Source: Agromyces hippuratus (GTDB lineage Bacteria > Actinomycetota > Actinomycetes > Actinomycetales > Microbacteriaceae). From it: DNA of 64,000 bases. The stretch lies in NCBI RefSeq assembly GCF_013410355.1, contig NZ_JACCFI010000001.1:868001-932000 (forward strand), given 5' to 3'. The position numbers and the translations under genes were made by a program. The notes under the pieces were generated by a model. That model worked only from the letters and a program-made list of their open reading frames with translations, did not search any database and was not told the origin of the DNA. This document shows positions 50,059 through 58,419 of the stretch, piece by piece. Each line of letters opens with the position of its first letter. Position 1 is the first letter of the stretch.

Positions 50059-50844
50059 TCACTCTGCGCGGGTGCCGCGCGCGAGTTCCGCAGCCAGCTC
50101 GCCCACCGCGGCGACGCCGCCCGTGGCGAGAGCGTTCACGAGCGCCGATCCGACGATCGCGCCCTGCGCGTACTCGAGCACCTCGGCGACCTGGGCGGCC
50201 GTGGAGATGCCGACGCCGACGCAGCTCGCGGGCGCTTCGGCGGCGGTGAGCCGCTCGACGAGCGTGCGGGCCGCCCGGTCGACGTCGCTGCGGGCGCCGG
50301 TGATGCCCATGGTCGAGACGGCGTAGACGAAGCCGCGGCTCGCGTCGACGACCTGCCTGATGCGGGCATCGGTCGAGGTCGGCGCCGCGAGGAACACCCG
50401 GTCGAGACCGGTGCGCTCGGATGCCGCGATCCAGTCGGCGCCCTCGTCGGGGATGAGGTCGGGCGTGATGAGGCCCGCTCCCCCGGCCGCGACCAGGTCG
50501 TCGGCGAATCGATCGACGCCGTACTGCACGACAGGGTTCCAGTAGGTCATGATCAGCACCGGGGCATCCACCCGCGCGGTGATGCGTCGAACGGCCTCGA
50601 AGCCGTCGGCGAGGCGGAAGCCGTTCGCGAGCGCCTGCTGCGTGGCTGCCTGGATGACCGGGCCGTCCATGACGGGGTCGGAGTACGGCAGGCCGAGCTC
50701 GAGGATGTCGACGCCGTTCTCGACCATCGCGACCGCAGCCTCGACGCTCTCGTCGAACGTGGGGAAGCCGACGGGCAGGTAGCCGATGAGCGCGCCGCCC
50801 GCCTCGTCGTTGCGTCGGCGGATGACGGAACCGACCGTGTTCAT
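50059..50844 (-). CDS. trpA: Tryptophan synthase alpha subunit
   Basis: Cleaves indole-3-glycerol phosphate to indole for TrpB. 261 residues; LELGLPYSDPVMDGP holds the catalytic Glu and Asp pair, and VGVGISTAAQVAEVL is the phosphate-binding region. It overlaps the trpB stop by 4 nt (ATGA), fitting the alpha2-beta2 complex. Confidence 0.98.
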   Translation of the reverse strand: MNTVGSVIRRRNDEAGGALIGYLPVGFPTFDESVEAAVAMVENGVDILELGLPYSDPVMDGPVIQAATQQALANGFRLADGFEAVRRITARVDAPVLIMTYWNPVVQYGVDRFADDLVAAGGAGLITPDLIPDEGADWIAASERTGLDRVFLAAPTSTDARIRQVVDASRGFVYAVSTMGITGARSDVDRAARTLVERLTAAEAPASCVGVGISTAAQVAEVLEYAQGAIVGSALVNALATGGVAAVGELAAELARGTRAE

Positions 50845-52049
50845 TCGGGGTTCTCCTGGTCGTAGAGCTCGAAGTAGTGAGCGGCCGTGTCCATGTCCTT
50901 GTCGCCGCGACCGGAGAGGTTCACGAGGATCGTGGAGTCGGGGCCGAGTTCACGGCCGAGCTCGAGGGCGCCAGCGAGCGCATGAGCCGACTCGATCGCC
51001 GGAATGATGCCCTCGGTGCGGGTGAGGAGGCGCAGCGCCTGCATCGCCGCGTCGTCGGTCACGGGGCGGTAGTCGGCCCGCCCGATCGCCGAGAGCCACG
51101 AGTGCTCGGGGCCGACGCCCGGGTAGTCGAGGCCTGCCGAGATCGAGTGCGACTCGATCGTCTGGCCGTCTTCGTCTTGCAGCAGGTAGCTGCGCGCCCC
51201 GTGGAGCACGCCGGGGCGGCCCTTCGTGATGGTCGCGGCGTGCCGCTCGGTCTCGGCCCCCTCGCCGCCGGCCTCGAAGCCGTAGAGCGCGACGGACTCG
51301 TCGTCGAGGAAGGCGTGGAAGATGCCGATCGCGTTGGATCCGCCGCCGACGCAGGCCGCGACGGCCGTCGGCAGCCCGCCGGTGAGGTCGATGACCTGCT
51401 GTCGGGCCTCTTCGCCGATGATCTTCTGGAAGTCGCGCACCATCTCGGGGAACGGGTGCGGACCCGCGACCGTGCCGAAGATGTAGTTGGTGGTCTCGAC
51501 GTTGGTGACCCAGTCGCGCATCGCCTCGTTGATCGCGTCCTTCAGCGTGCGCGAACCGGCCTTCACCGCGACGACCTCGGCGCCGAGCAGCCGCATGCGC
51601 GCCACGTTGAGTGCCTGGCGCTCGGTGTCGACCTCGCCCATGTAGATGACGCAGTCGAGGCCGAAGAGCGCCGCAGCCGTCGCCGTCGCGACGCCGTGCT
51701 GACCCGCGCCGGTCTCGGCGATCACGCGCGTCTTGCCGATGCGCTTCGTGAGCAGCGCCTGGCCGAGCACGTTGTTGATCTTGTGCGAGCCCGTGTGGTT
51801 CAGGTCTTCGCGCTTCAGGATGACGCGGGCCCCGCCGGCGTGCGCGGCGAAACGCGGCACCTCGGTGATGATCGACGGGCGGCCCGTGTAGCTGCGGCCG
51901 AGCTCGGCGAGCTCATCGCCGAACGCGGGATCGAGCTTTGCGAGGTCGTAGGCCTCGCCGAGCTCGTCGAGGGCGGCGACGAGGGACTCGGGCACGAAGC
52001 GCCCGCCGAAGTCGCCGAAGTAGGGACCGGTCTGCGCTCTGAGCGCCAT
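50841..52049 (-). CDS. trpB: Tryptophan synthase beta subunit
   Basis: PLP enzyme condensing indole with serine. 402 residues. Lys90 in LNHTGSHKINN binds PLP; GGGSNAIG binds its phosphate; AETGAGQHG is the catalytic loop. Start ATG at 52049 lies one base after the trpC stop; the frame upstream is open within trpC but unrelated. Classical TrpB1 type, not TrpB2. Confidence 0.98.
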   Translation of the reverse strand: MALRAQTGPYFGDFGGRFVPESLVAALDELGEAYDLAKLDPAFGDELAELGRSYTGRPSIITEVPRFAAHAGGARVILKREDLNHTGSHKINNVLGQALLTKRIGKTRVIAETGAGQHGVATATAAALFGLDCVIYMGEVDTERQALNVARMRLLGAEVVAVKAGSRTLKDAINEAMRDWVTNVETTNYIFGTVAGPHPFPEMVRDFQKIIGEEARQQVIDLTGGLPTAVAACVGGGSNAIGIFHAFLDDESVALYGFEAGGEGAETERHAATITKGRPGVLHGARSYLLQDEDGQTIESHSISAGLDYPGVGPEHSWLSAIGRADYRPVTDDAAMQALRLLTRTEGIIPAIESAHALAGALELGRELGPDSTILVNLSGRGDKDMDTAAHYFELYDQENPE

Positions 52050-52050
52050 G

Positions 52051-52824
52051 TCACACCGCCAGGAAAGCTGAGAGGTTGGCAATCGGGTCGCCGCCCGTGA
52101 CGAGCGCCTCGCCGACGAGCACGACGTCGGCGCCCGATGAGCGGTAGTGCGCGACATCCGCAGCCGACAGCACCGCGGACTCCGCGACGCGGATCGCGCC
52201 ATCGGGGAATCGCGGGGCGAGGCGTCCGAAGAGGTCGCGGTCGAGTTCGAACGTCGAGAGGTCTCGGGCGTTCACGCCGATGAGGCGCGCGCCGAGCGCG
52301 GCCGCACGTTCGAGCTCATCAGCCGAGTGCGTCTCGATGAGCGGCGTCATGCCGAGCTCGACGATGAGGTCGTGGAGTTCGCGCAGCGTCGGGTCGTCGA
52401 GCGCGGCCACGATGAGCAGCACGAGGTCGGCGCCCGCGGCGCGGGCCTCGAGCACCTGGTACGGCGTCGCGATGAAGTCCTTGCGCAGCACCGGAAGCGA
52501 GACGGCAGCGCGCACGGTCTCGAGGTCGGCGAGCGAACCGCCGAACTTACGGCCCTCGGTGAGCACGCTGATCGCACTCGCGCCGCCGAGCTCGTACTGC
52601 CGCGCGAGGGCGGCCGGGTCGCTGATCGTCGCGAGCGAACCCCGCGAGGGGCTCGATCGCTTGATCTCGGCGATGACCTTGACGTGCGCGGCCGGGCGCA
52701 GCGCCTCGAGCGCGTCGAGGGCGGCCGGGCGCGCGAGCGCTGCTGCCTCCACGACGGCGAACGGTGCGCTCTCGCGGCGCGCCAGAGCGTCGGCGACAGC
52801 GTTCGCCGTCAGCTCGGCGAGCAC
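52051..52824 (-). CDS. trpC: Indole-3-glycerol phosphate synthase
   Basis: Forms indole-3-glycerol phosphate from CdRP. 257 residues; VIAEIKRSSPSRG contains a catalytic Lys, LPVLRKDFIATPYQ and LIGVNARDLSTFELD are the other conserved loops. Start GTG at 52824 shares one base with the preceding stop (TAGTG), implying translational coupling. No trpF domain is fused. Confidence 0.97.
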   Translation of the reverse strand: MLAELTANAVADALARRESAPFAVVEAAALARPAALDALEALRPAAHVKVIAEIKRSSPSRGSLATISDPAALARQYELGGASAISVLTEGRKFGGSLADLETVRAAVSLPVLRKDFIATPYQVLEARAAGADLVLLIVAALDDPTLRELHDLIVELGMTPLIETHSADELERAAALGARLIGVNARDLSTFELDRDLFGRLAPRFPDGAIRVAESAVLSAADVAHYRSSGADVVLVGEALVTGGDPIANLSAFLAV

Positions 52825-53054
52825 TAGTGCGCCTTTTCGGCGACCTTCGAGCCGCCGACACCGTAGCCGGCGCGCGCGAGCACCCAGCCGACGATCAGGC
52901 CGACGACGAGCAGACCTGCCGACGCCCAGACGAGCCACTGCGCCTCGAAGAAGAAGGCGACCGTGCCGATCGTGAATGCGATGAGCATGATCGTGACGGC
53001 GGTCCATGCCGCGGGCGAGTGTCCGTGGCCGGGATCTGCGGTCTCAATGCTCAT
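52824..53054 (-). CDS. Small two-helix membrane protein of the trp operon (DUF6704-like)
   Basis: 76 residues with an N-terminal HGHSPAAWTAVTIMLI motif and two membrane helices (AWTAVTIMLIAFTIGTVAFF and WLVWASAGLLVVGLIVGWVL). A conserved small protein seen in the same place in other actinobacterial trp operons; a function in transport or complex anchoring is unproven. Its stop overlaps the trpC start by one base. Confidence 0.8.
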   Translation of the reverse strand: MSIETADPGHGHSPAAWTAVTIMLIAFTIGTVAFFFEAQWLVWASAGLLVVGLIVGWVLARAGYGVGGSKVAEKAH

Positions 53055-53089
53055 GATGCTCCTTCGTGCTGGGGTTTTCGTCGGCCAGT

Positions 53090-53821
53090 CTAGCGGTTCG
53101 CGTCACTGGGGTTCTCGTCGTCGCGCGGGTCGGCGGCGGCATGGTCGGTGGAATCGTCGCGCGCGCCGGCGGTCGCGCCGCCCGCTTCGACGTCGGTCTC
53201 GTCGTCGGTCGGGTCGTCGCCCCGGCTGAGGCCGTCCCAATCGTCGATGGCGCGGTCGGAGGCGGGGCGCTCGGCGGCCACGGCAGCAGTGCCGTCGGCG
53301 GCCATGCGGGAATCGCTGTACCGCCGCGAGGAGGCCGGCCAGCGCCCGCCGGTCACGAGCACGGCGAGCCCGGCGAGCACGAGCAACGCACCGCCGACGA
53401 TCGCGAGCACCGGCCAGATCGTCGCGGTGACGGATGCCACGAGCTCGGCGGTCGGTGCGGCGCCGGCGACGCCCGTGGCATCCGTGACGGCAGGCGACAC
53501 CGCGGCGATGGGGTCGGCGAGGGACAGGCTCGCTGCGAGCAGCACGCAGCCGCCGAGGAGCACCTCGAGCACGCCGAGCACGAAGCGGATGCCCGGGCCT
53601 GCGATCGCGAGCGCCGCCACGAGCGCGAGGCCCGCGAGGCCGAGCGCCGCGAGCGCCGGCGACGCGATGCTGCCCGTGACGGCGATCGGCTCGCCGGTGC
53701 CACCGGTGCTGCTGGCCTCGATGAGGAGGTCGAACCAGGCCTGACTCCATGAGAGCAGCACGAGCCCGGCGCCCACGACCGTCGTGACGATCGCCGGCAG
53801 CTTCATGCGGGCCGGGTTCAC
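53090..53821 (-). CDS. Trp biosynthesis-associated membrane protein (TIGR02234 family)
   Basis: 243 residues with about four membrane segments: a first at residues 8-24, a conserved SWSQAWFD (residues 24-31) just outside it, two more around 58-100 and one near 130-157, followed by an acidic, Asp/Ser-rich disordered tail. It is regularly found between trpE and trpC in actinobacteria. Function unknown. GTG start overlaps the trpE stop by 4 nt (GTGA). Confidence 0.88.
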   Translation of the reverse strand: MNPARMKLPAIVTTVVGAGLVLLSWSQAWFDLLIEASSTGGTGEPIAVTGSIASPALAALGLAGLALVAALAIAGPGIRFVLGVLEVLLGGCVLLAASLSLADPIAAVSPAVTDATGVAGAAPTAELVASVTATIWPVLAIVGGALLVLAGLAVLVTGGRWPASSRRYSDSRMAADGTAAVAAERPASDRAIDDWDGLSRGDDPTDDETDVEAGGATAGARDDSTDHAAADPRDDENPSDANR

Positions 53822-55344
53822 GACTCCACCCGTCGCATCGCATTCGCGACCGCGACCGCTCGGAGCGGCGCGGCGGCCTTGTTGCGCGACTCCTGGTACT
53901 CGGACTCGGGATCCGAGTCGGCGACGAGACCGCCGCCCGCCTGCACCCGGGCGACGCCGCCCGAGATCGTCGCGGTGCGGATGGCGATCGCGAGGTCGGC
54001 ATCGCCGCCGAAGCCGAAGTAGCCGACGACGCCGCCGTAGAGGCCGCGTTGCGCAGGCTCGAGTTCATCGATGATCTCGAGCGCGCGGGGCTTCGGCGCA
54101 CCCGACAGCGTGCCCGCCGGGAACGTCGCTCGGAAGACGTCGATCGCGTTGGCGTCGCCGACGAGATCGCCCTCGACCGAGGAGACGAGGTGCATGATGT
54201 GGCTGAACCGCTCGACCCGCATGAACTCGGTCACCTCGACCGTGCCTGCCGTGCAGACCTTCGCGAGGTCGTTGCGGGCGAGGTCGACGAGCATGAGGTG
54301 CTCTGCCTGCTCCTTCGGGTCGGCGATGAGCTCGGCCTCGAGGTCGGCGTCGGCCTCGGGTGTCGCGCCGCGCGGCTTCGACCCGGCGATCGGATGCGTG
54401 AACACGCGGCCGTGCTGCACCTTCACGAGCGCCTCGGGCGAGGAGCCGACGATCCAGTACGGCTCCCCCGACGTGTCCTCGAGATGCAGCAGGTACATGT
54501 ACGGGCTCGGGTTGAGGCTGCGGAGCACTCGGTACACGTCGATCGGGTGCGCGGTCGCCTCCTGCTCGAAGCGCTGCGAGATCACGACCTGGAAGATGTC
54601 GCCCTCGCGGATGTACTCCTTCGAGCGGTCGACCGCCGCGAGGAAGTCCGCCTTCTCGGTGCGGTGCTCTGGGTCGGCCGCGCGAGCCAGGTCGATCTCG
54701 GCCAGCCAGGCCTCCGTCGGCTGGGCGAGACCCAGCTGCATGCGGTCGAGCCGCGCCTGCGCGCCCTGCCAGAGCTGCTCGGGCGCTTCGCCCTGGTCGT
54801 TCAGCACCGAGGCGATGAGCTGCACGGTGCCCGTGCGGTGGTCGATCACGACGAGTTCGGAGACGAACGCGAACGCCTGGCCCGGCATCGGGAACTCCGA
54901 CGGCGGCCTATTCGGCAGGTGCTCGATCTGACGGATCGCCTCCCAGCCGATGAAGCCGACGAGACCGCCGGTCAGCGGCGGAGCGCCCGGCACGTCTTCG
55001 GTACGCCAGCGCTCGAAGAGCGCCTCCAGCGCGGCGAGCGGAGCGAGCTCGGCTGCGTCGCCGAGTGCGCGTTCGGCGCTCAGGCCGTAGTCCTGCCATT
55101 CGACACGGTCGGATGCCTCGGTGAGCACGCCGTACGACGACACGCCGACGAAGGAGTAGCGCGACCAGATGCCGCCCTGCTCGGCCGACTCCAGCAGGAA
55201 CGTGCCGGGGCGGCCGCCCGCGAGCTTGCGGTAGATGCCCACCGGCGTCTCGCCGTCGGCGAAGAGCTCGCGCACGACGGGCACGACCCGGCGCCCCGAG
55301 AGCAGGGCAGTGAACTCCTCGAAGGTGGTCGTGGCGTCGGCCAA
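53818..55344 (-). CDS. trpE: Anthranilate synthase component I
   Basis: Converts chorismate to anthranilate together with TrpG, which is not in this window. 508 residues. N-terminal LLESAE (50-55) is the Trp feedback-inhibition element; the catalytic chorismate-binding part has GGLVGFIGWE, PSPYMYLLH, HPIAGSKPRG and GTLSGAPKPRA. The start appears to be TTG at 55344, six bases after GAGGAG; no suitable ATG or GTG is nearby. It follows hisI by 23 nt with no leader peptide or attenuator in between. Confidence 0.96.
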   Translation of the reverse strand: MADATTTFEEFTALLSGRRVVPVVRELFADGETPVGIYRKLAGGRPGTFLLESAEQGGIWSRYSFVGVSSYGVLTEASDRVEWQDYGLSAERALGDAAELAPLAALEALFERWRTEDVPGAPPLTGGLVGFIGWEAIRQIEHLPNRPPSEFPMPGQAFAFVSELVVIDHRTGTVQLIASVLNDQGEAPEQLWQGAQARLDRMQLGLAQPTEAWLAEIDLARAADPEHRTEKADFLAAVDRSKEYIREGDIFQVVISQRFEQEATAHPIDVYRVLRSLNPSPYMYLLHLEDTSGEPYWIVGSSPEALVKVQHGRVFTHPIAGSKPRGATPEADADLEAELIADPKEQAEHLMLVDLARNDLAKVCTAGTVEVTEFMRVERFSHIMHLVSSVEGDLVGDANAIDVFRATFPAGTLSGAPKPRALEIIDELEPAQRGLYGGVVGYFGFGGDADLAIAIRTATISGGVARVQAGGGLVADSDPESEYQESRNKAAAPLRAVAVANAMRRVES

Positions 55345-55367
55345 CGTGTGCTCCTCGTCGTCAGTCG

Positions 55368-55739
55368 TCAGTCGGCGGGCGGGAATCCCGGGGTCACGGC
55401 GACCGGGTCGCCGTCGAAGCAGGTGCGGGTGCCGGTGTGGCAGGCGGCGCCGATCTGCTCGACGCGCACGAGCAGGGTGTCGGCGTCGCAGTCGAGCGCC
55501 GCCGAGCGCACGTACTGCGCGTGGCCCGAGCTGTCGCCCTTGCGCCAGTACTCCTGGCGGGAGCGCGACCAGAAGGTCACCCGGCCCTCGGTCAGGGTGC
55601 GTCGCAGCGCCTCGCGGTCCATCCAACCGAGCATCAGCATCTCGCCGGTGTCCCACTGCTGGATGACGGCGGGCAGCAGCCCGTCCGCATTGAAGGCCGC
55701 GCGCTCGAGCGCCTCTTCGACCGTGGATCCGGTGGTCAT
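55368..55739 (-). CDS. hisI: Phosphoribosyl-AMP cyclohydrolase
   Basis: Opens the adenine ring in histidine synthesis. 123 residues; zinc ligands Cys84, Cys100 and Cys107 (LDCDADTLL, GAACHTGTRTCF) and WSRSRQEYWRKGDSSGH are intact. It is a single-domain enzyme; the HisE activity is a separate gene. It overlaps hisF by 4 nt. Confidence 0.97.
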   Translation of the reverse strand: MTTGSTVEEALERAAFNADGLLPAVIQQWDTGEMLMLGWMDREALRRTLTEGRVTFWSRSRQEYWRKGDSSGHAQYVRSAALDCDADTLLVRVEQIGAACHTGTRTCFDGDPVAVTPGFPPAD

Positions 55740-56497
55740 CGCACGATCCTCCCGTCGGCCGCCAGCGCGGCCTTCACCTCGCCGATGGTCAGCTCGCCGT
55801 TGTGGAACACCGACGCCGCGAGCACGGCATCGGCACCGGCCGCGATCGCGGGCGGGAAGTCGGCCACCGCACCGGCACCGCCCGAGGCGATGACGGGCAC
55901 GGTCGAGAGCTCGTGCATGAGCGCGGTGAGTTCGAGATCGAAGCCGGCCTTCGTGCCGTCGGCGTCGATCGAGTTGACGAGCAGTTCGCCGGCTCCGAGC
56001 TCGATGCCGCGGCGCGCCCATTCGAGCGCGTCGAGGTCGGTCTCGGTGCGACCGCCGTGGGTCGTCACGACGAAGCCCGACGGCGTGGCGTTGGAGCGCT
56101 TGACGTCGAGCGAGAGCACGAGCACCTGCGCACCGAACCGGTCGGCGATCTCGCCGATGAGCGCGGGGCGCGCGATCGCGGCGCTGTTGACGCCCACCTT
56201 GTCGGCGCCGTGGCCCTGCAGCCGCGCGACGTCGTCGGCCGAGCGGATGCCTCCGCCCACCGTCAGCGGGATGAAGACCTGCTCGGCGACCCGCTGCACC
56301 ATGTCGTACGTCGTGGAGCGGTCGTCGACGGTGGCGGTGACGTCGAGGAAGGTGAGCTCGTCGGCACCCTGCTCCGCGTAGCGGGCCGCGAGCTCGACGG
56401 GGTCGCCCGCATCACGCAGGTTCTGGAAGTTGACGCCCTTCACGACGCGGCCGGCAGCCACGTCGAGACACGGGATCACACGGACGGCGAGAGACAT
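55736..56497 (-). CDS. hisF: Imidazole glycerol phosphate synthase subunit HisF
   Basis: Cyclase subunit that uses ammonia from HisH (not in this window). 253 residues, TIM barrel; catalytic Asp12 (IPCLDVAAGRVVKG) and the second Asp in NSIDADGTKAGFD are present. It follows hisG by 7 nt and overlaps hisI by 4 nt. Confidence 0.98.
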   Translation of the reverse strand: MSLAVRVIPCLDVAAGRVVKGVNFQNLRDAGDPVELAARYAEQGADELTFLDVTATVDDRSTTYDMVQRVAEQVFIPLTVGGGIRSADDVARLQGHGADKVGVNSAAIARPALIGEIADRFGAQVLVLSLDVKRSNATPSGFVVTTHGGRTETDLDALEWARRGIELGAGELLVNSIDADGTKAGFDLELTALMHELSTVPVIASGGAGAVADFPPAIAAGADAVLAASVFHNGELTIGEVKAALAADGRIVR

Positions 56498-56504
56498 GCG
56501 CGCC

Positions 56505-57347
56505 TCACAACCGGGCCGCGTGGATGGCGCTGACGAGGATCGCCCTCGCGCCGAGCTCGTACAGTTCGTCCATGACGTGGTTCATGTCGGTGCGCGGGAT
56601 CATGACCCGCACGGCGACCCACTCGGGATCGTGCAGCGGTGAGACCGTGGGCGACTCGAATCCGGGCGCAGCGGCCGTCGCGCGCTCGAGGTGCTCGACC
56701 GGCACGTCATAGTCGAGCAGCACGTACTGGCGCGCGACGAGCACACCCTGGAGGCGGCGGAGCAGCGTCGCGGCCCCCGGCTTGTCGACGCCGGAACCGA
56801 TGAGCACGGCCTCGGAGTCGAGGATGACCGGGCCGAAGATCTCGAGGCCGGCCTGACGGAGCGTCGAGCCGGTCGATACGACGTCGGCGACGGCGTCGGC
56901 CACGCCGAGGCGCACGGCGGACTCGACGGCGCCGTCGAGCTTCACGAGCTTGGCGGGGGTGACGCCGTGGCCGGCGAGGAAGTCGCCGACGAGGCCCGGG
57001 TAGCTCGTGGCCACCCGAACGCCCTCGAGGCCCGTGAGGTCGGTGAAGGCGCCCGCCGGACCCGCGAAGCGGAAGGTCGAGTCGCCGAATCCGAGCGGCG
57101 CGATCTCGGAGGCATCCGAGCCGGAATCGAGCAGGAGGTCGCGACCCGTGATGCCGACGTCGAGTGCGCCGGAGCCGACGTACGTCGCGATGTCGCGCGG
57201 GCGGAGGTAGAAGAACTCGACCCCGTTGCGCGGGTCGGCGGTGTGCAGGTCGCGCGGGTCGCGGCGACCGGTGTACCCGGCTTCCCACAACATCTGCGCG
57301 GCGGTTTCAGCGAGCGAGCCCTTGTTGGGCACGGCGATTCGGAGCAT
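56505..57347 (-). CDS. hisG: ATP phosphoribosyltransferase, long form
   Basis: First step of histidine synthesis, ATP plus PRPP. 280 residues, the long hexameric type with a C-terminal ACT-like domain that binds histidine for feedback inhibition. MLRIAVPNKGSL opens the protein; DVVSTGSTLRQ is the PRPP-binding site. ATG at 57347 is chosen over an ATG 12 codons earlier. It follows hisE after 44 nt. Confidence 0.97.
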   Translation of the reverse strand: MLRIAVPNKGSLAETAAQMLWEAGYTGRRDPRDLHTADPRNGVEFFYLRPRDIATYVGSGALDVGITGRDLLLDSGSDASEIAPLGFGDSTFRFAGPAGAFTDLTGLEGVRVATSYPGLVGDFLAGHGVTPAKLVKLDGAVESAVRLGVADAVADVVSTGSTLRQAGLEIFGPVILDSEAVLIGSGVDKPGAATLLRRLQGVLVARQYVLLDYDVPVEHLERATAAAPGFESPTVSPLHDPEWVAVRVMIPRTDMNHVMDELYELGARAILVSAIHAARL

Positions 57348-57391
57348 TTCGGTACTTTCGTGTCGACGGTTCTGATCGGCCATGGGCGTGA

Positions 57392-57655
57392 TCAGAGATG
57401 TCGGTACACGTCGGCGGGCGAGAGCCCCTTCGCCAGCATGAGCACCTGCAGGTGGTACAGCAGCTGGGAGATCTCTTCGGCCGTCTCGTCGTCGCTCTGG
57501 TACTCGGCGGCCATCCACACCTCGGCCGCCTCCTCGACGATCTTCTTGCCGATGGCGTGCACGCCGGCGTCGAGCTCGCGCACGGTGCCTGAGCCCTCGG
57601 GGCGGGTGGCGGCTCTGTCAGCGAGCTCGATGAACAGCTCGTCGAAGGTCTTCAC
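57392..57655 (-). CDS. hisE: Phosphoribosyl-ATP diphosphatase
   Basis: Second step of histidine synthesis. 87 residues, all-alpha MazG-like fold; the Mg-binding glutamates are in KKIVEEAAEVWMAA and DDETAEEISQLLYHL. It precedes hisG. The order hisE-hisG-hisF-hisI, followed by trp genes, fits a shared amino-acid operon. Confidence 0.97.
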   Translation of the reverse strand: MKTFDELFIELADRAATRPEGSGTVRELDAGVHAIGKKIVEEAAEVWMAAEYQSDDETAEEISQLLYHLQVLMLAKGLSPADVYRHL

Positions 57656-57693
57656 CCGTCAAGACTACCGGTGCCGGGCACGGGTCGATGCCC

Positions 57694-57760
57694 GTGCGCG
57701 ATCGCGGCGTCACGATGCGTACCGGTCAGTGCCGGTGCGCGACCGCGGCGTCACGAAGCG
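57694..57760. repeat. 26-bp imperfect direct repeat at the rpe 3' end
   Basis: GTGCGCGATCGCGGCGTCAC followed by GATGCG (57694-57719) recurs at 57735-57760 with two mismatches, 41 bp apart. The second copy is the 3' end of rpe, the first is a duplicate in the 70-nt hisE-rpe gap. A small GCACGGG/CCCGTGC hairpin lies at 57678-57697. Confidence 0.75.
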
Positions 57761-58388
57761 CCGCGATGCGGTCGGCGGGGACCTCGCCCCCGAAGACCGC
57801 CGAACCCGCCACGAACGTGTCGGCTCCGGCCTCTGCTGCGATGCCGATCGTGTCGAGCGAGATGCCGCCGTCGACCTGGAGCCAGACGTCGAGCCCCGTT
57901 TCGCGCACCACGCGGGACAGGCGCTCGAGCTTCGGCATCGTCTCGGCCATGAACGACTGGCCGCCGAAGCCGGGCTCGACGGTCATCACGAGCACCTGGT
58001 CGAACTCGGGCAGCAGTTCGAGGTACGGCTCGACGTCGGTGCCGGGCTTCAGCGCGATGCCGGCGCGGGCGCCGATCTCGCGGAGCCGGCGCGCGAGGGC
58101 CACCGGCTCATCGGTGGCCTCGGCGTGGAAGGTGACCGAGAAGGCGCCGAGTTCGGCATAGCCCGGTGCCCAGCGATCGACGTCGGAGATCATGAGGTGC
58201 ACGTCGAGCGGAATCGGGCTGACCTGCTGCAGGCGCCCAACCATCTGCGGGCCGAACGTCAGGTTCGGCACGAAGTGGTTGTCCATGACGTCGACGTGCA
58301 CGAGGTCGGCGCTCGCGATGCGCCCGAGCTCGTGCTCGAGGTTCGCGAAGTCGGCGGCGAGAATGCTCGGGTTGATCCGCGTCGTCAT
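57726..58388 (-). CDS. rpe: Ribulose-phosphate 3-epimerase
   Basis: Interconverts ribulose-5-phosphate and xylulose-5-phosphate. 220 residues, TIM barrel; NPSILAADFANLE, VDVMDNHFVPNLTFG and QVDGGISLDT carry the catalytic Asp, His and Asp. It links the pentose phosphate pathway to the His and Trp genes around it, and is spaced 31 nt after rsmB. Confidence 0.97.
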   Translation of the reverse strand: MTTRINPSILAADFANLEHELGRIASADLVHVDVMDNHFVPNLTFGPQMVGRLQQVSPIPLDVHLMISDVDRWAPGYAELGAFSVTFHAEATDEPVALARRLREIGARAGIALKPGTDVEPYLELLPEFDQVLVMTVEPGFGGQSFMAETMPKLERLSRVVRETGLDVWLQVDGGISLDTIGIAAEAGADTFVAGSAVFGGEVPADRIAALRDAAVAHRH

Positions 58389-58419
58389 GCAGCCACCCTA
58401 TCGAGCGTGTTGTCGCCGT

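Noticed and set aside
55345..55367. Trp attenuator or leader peptide before trpE.
   Set aside because: Only 23 nt separate hisI and trpE; there is no Trp-codon run or terminator/antiterminator pair.
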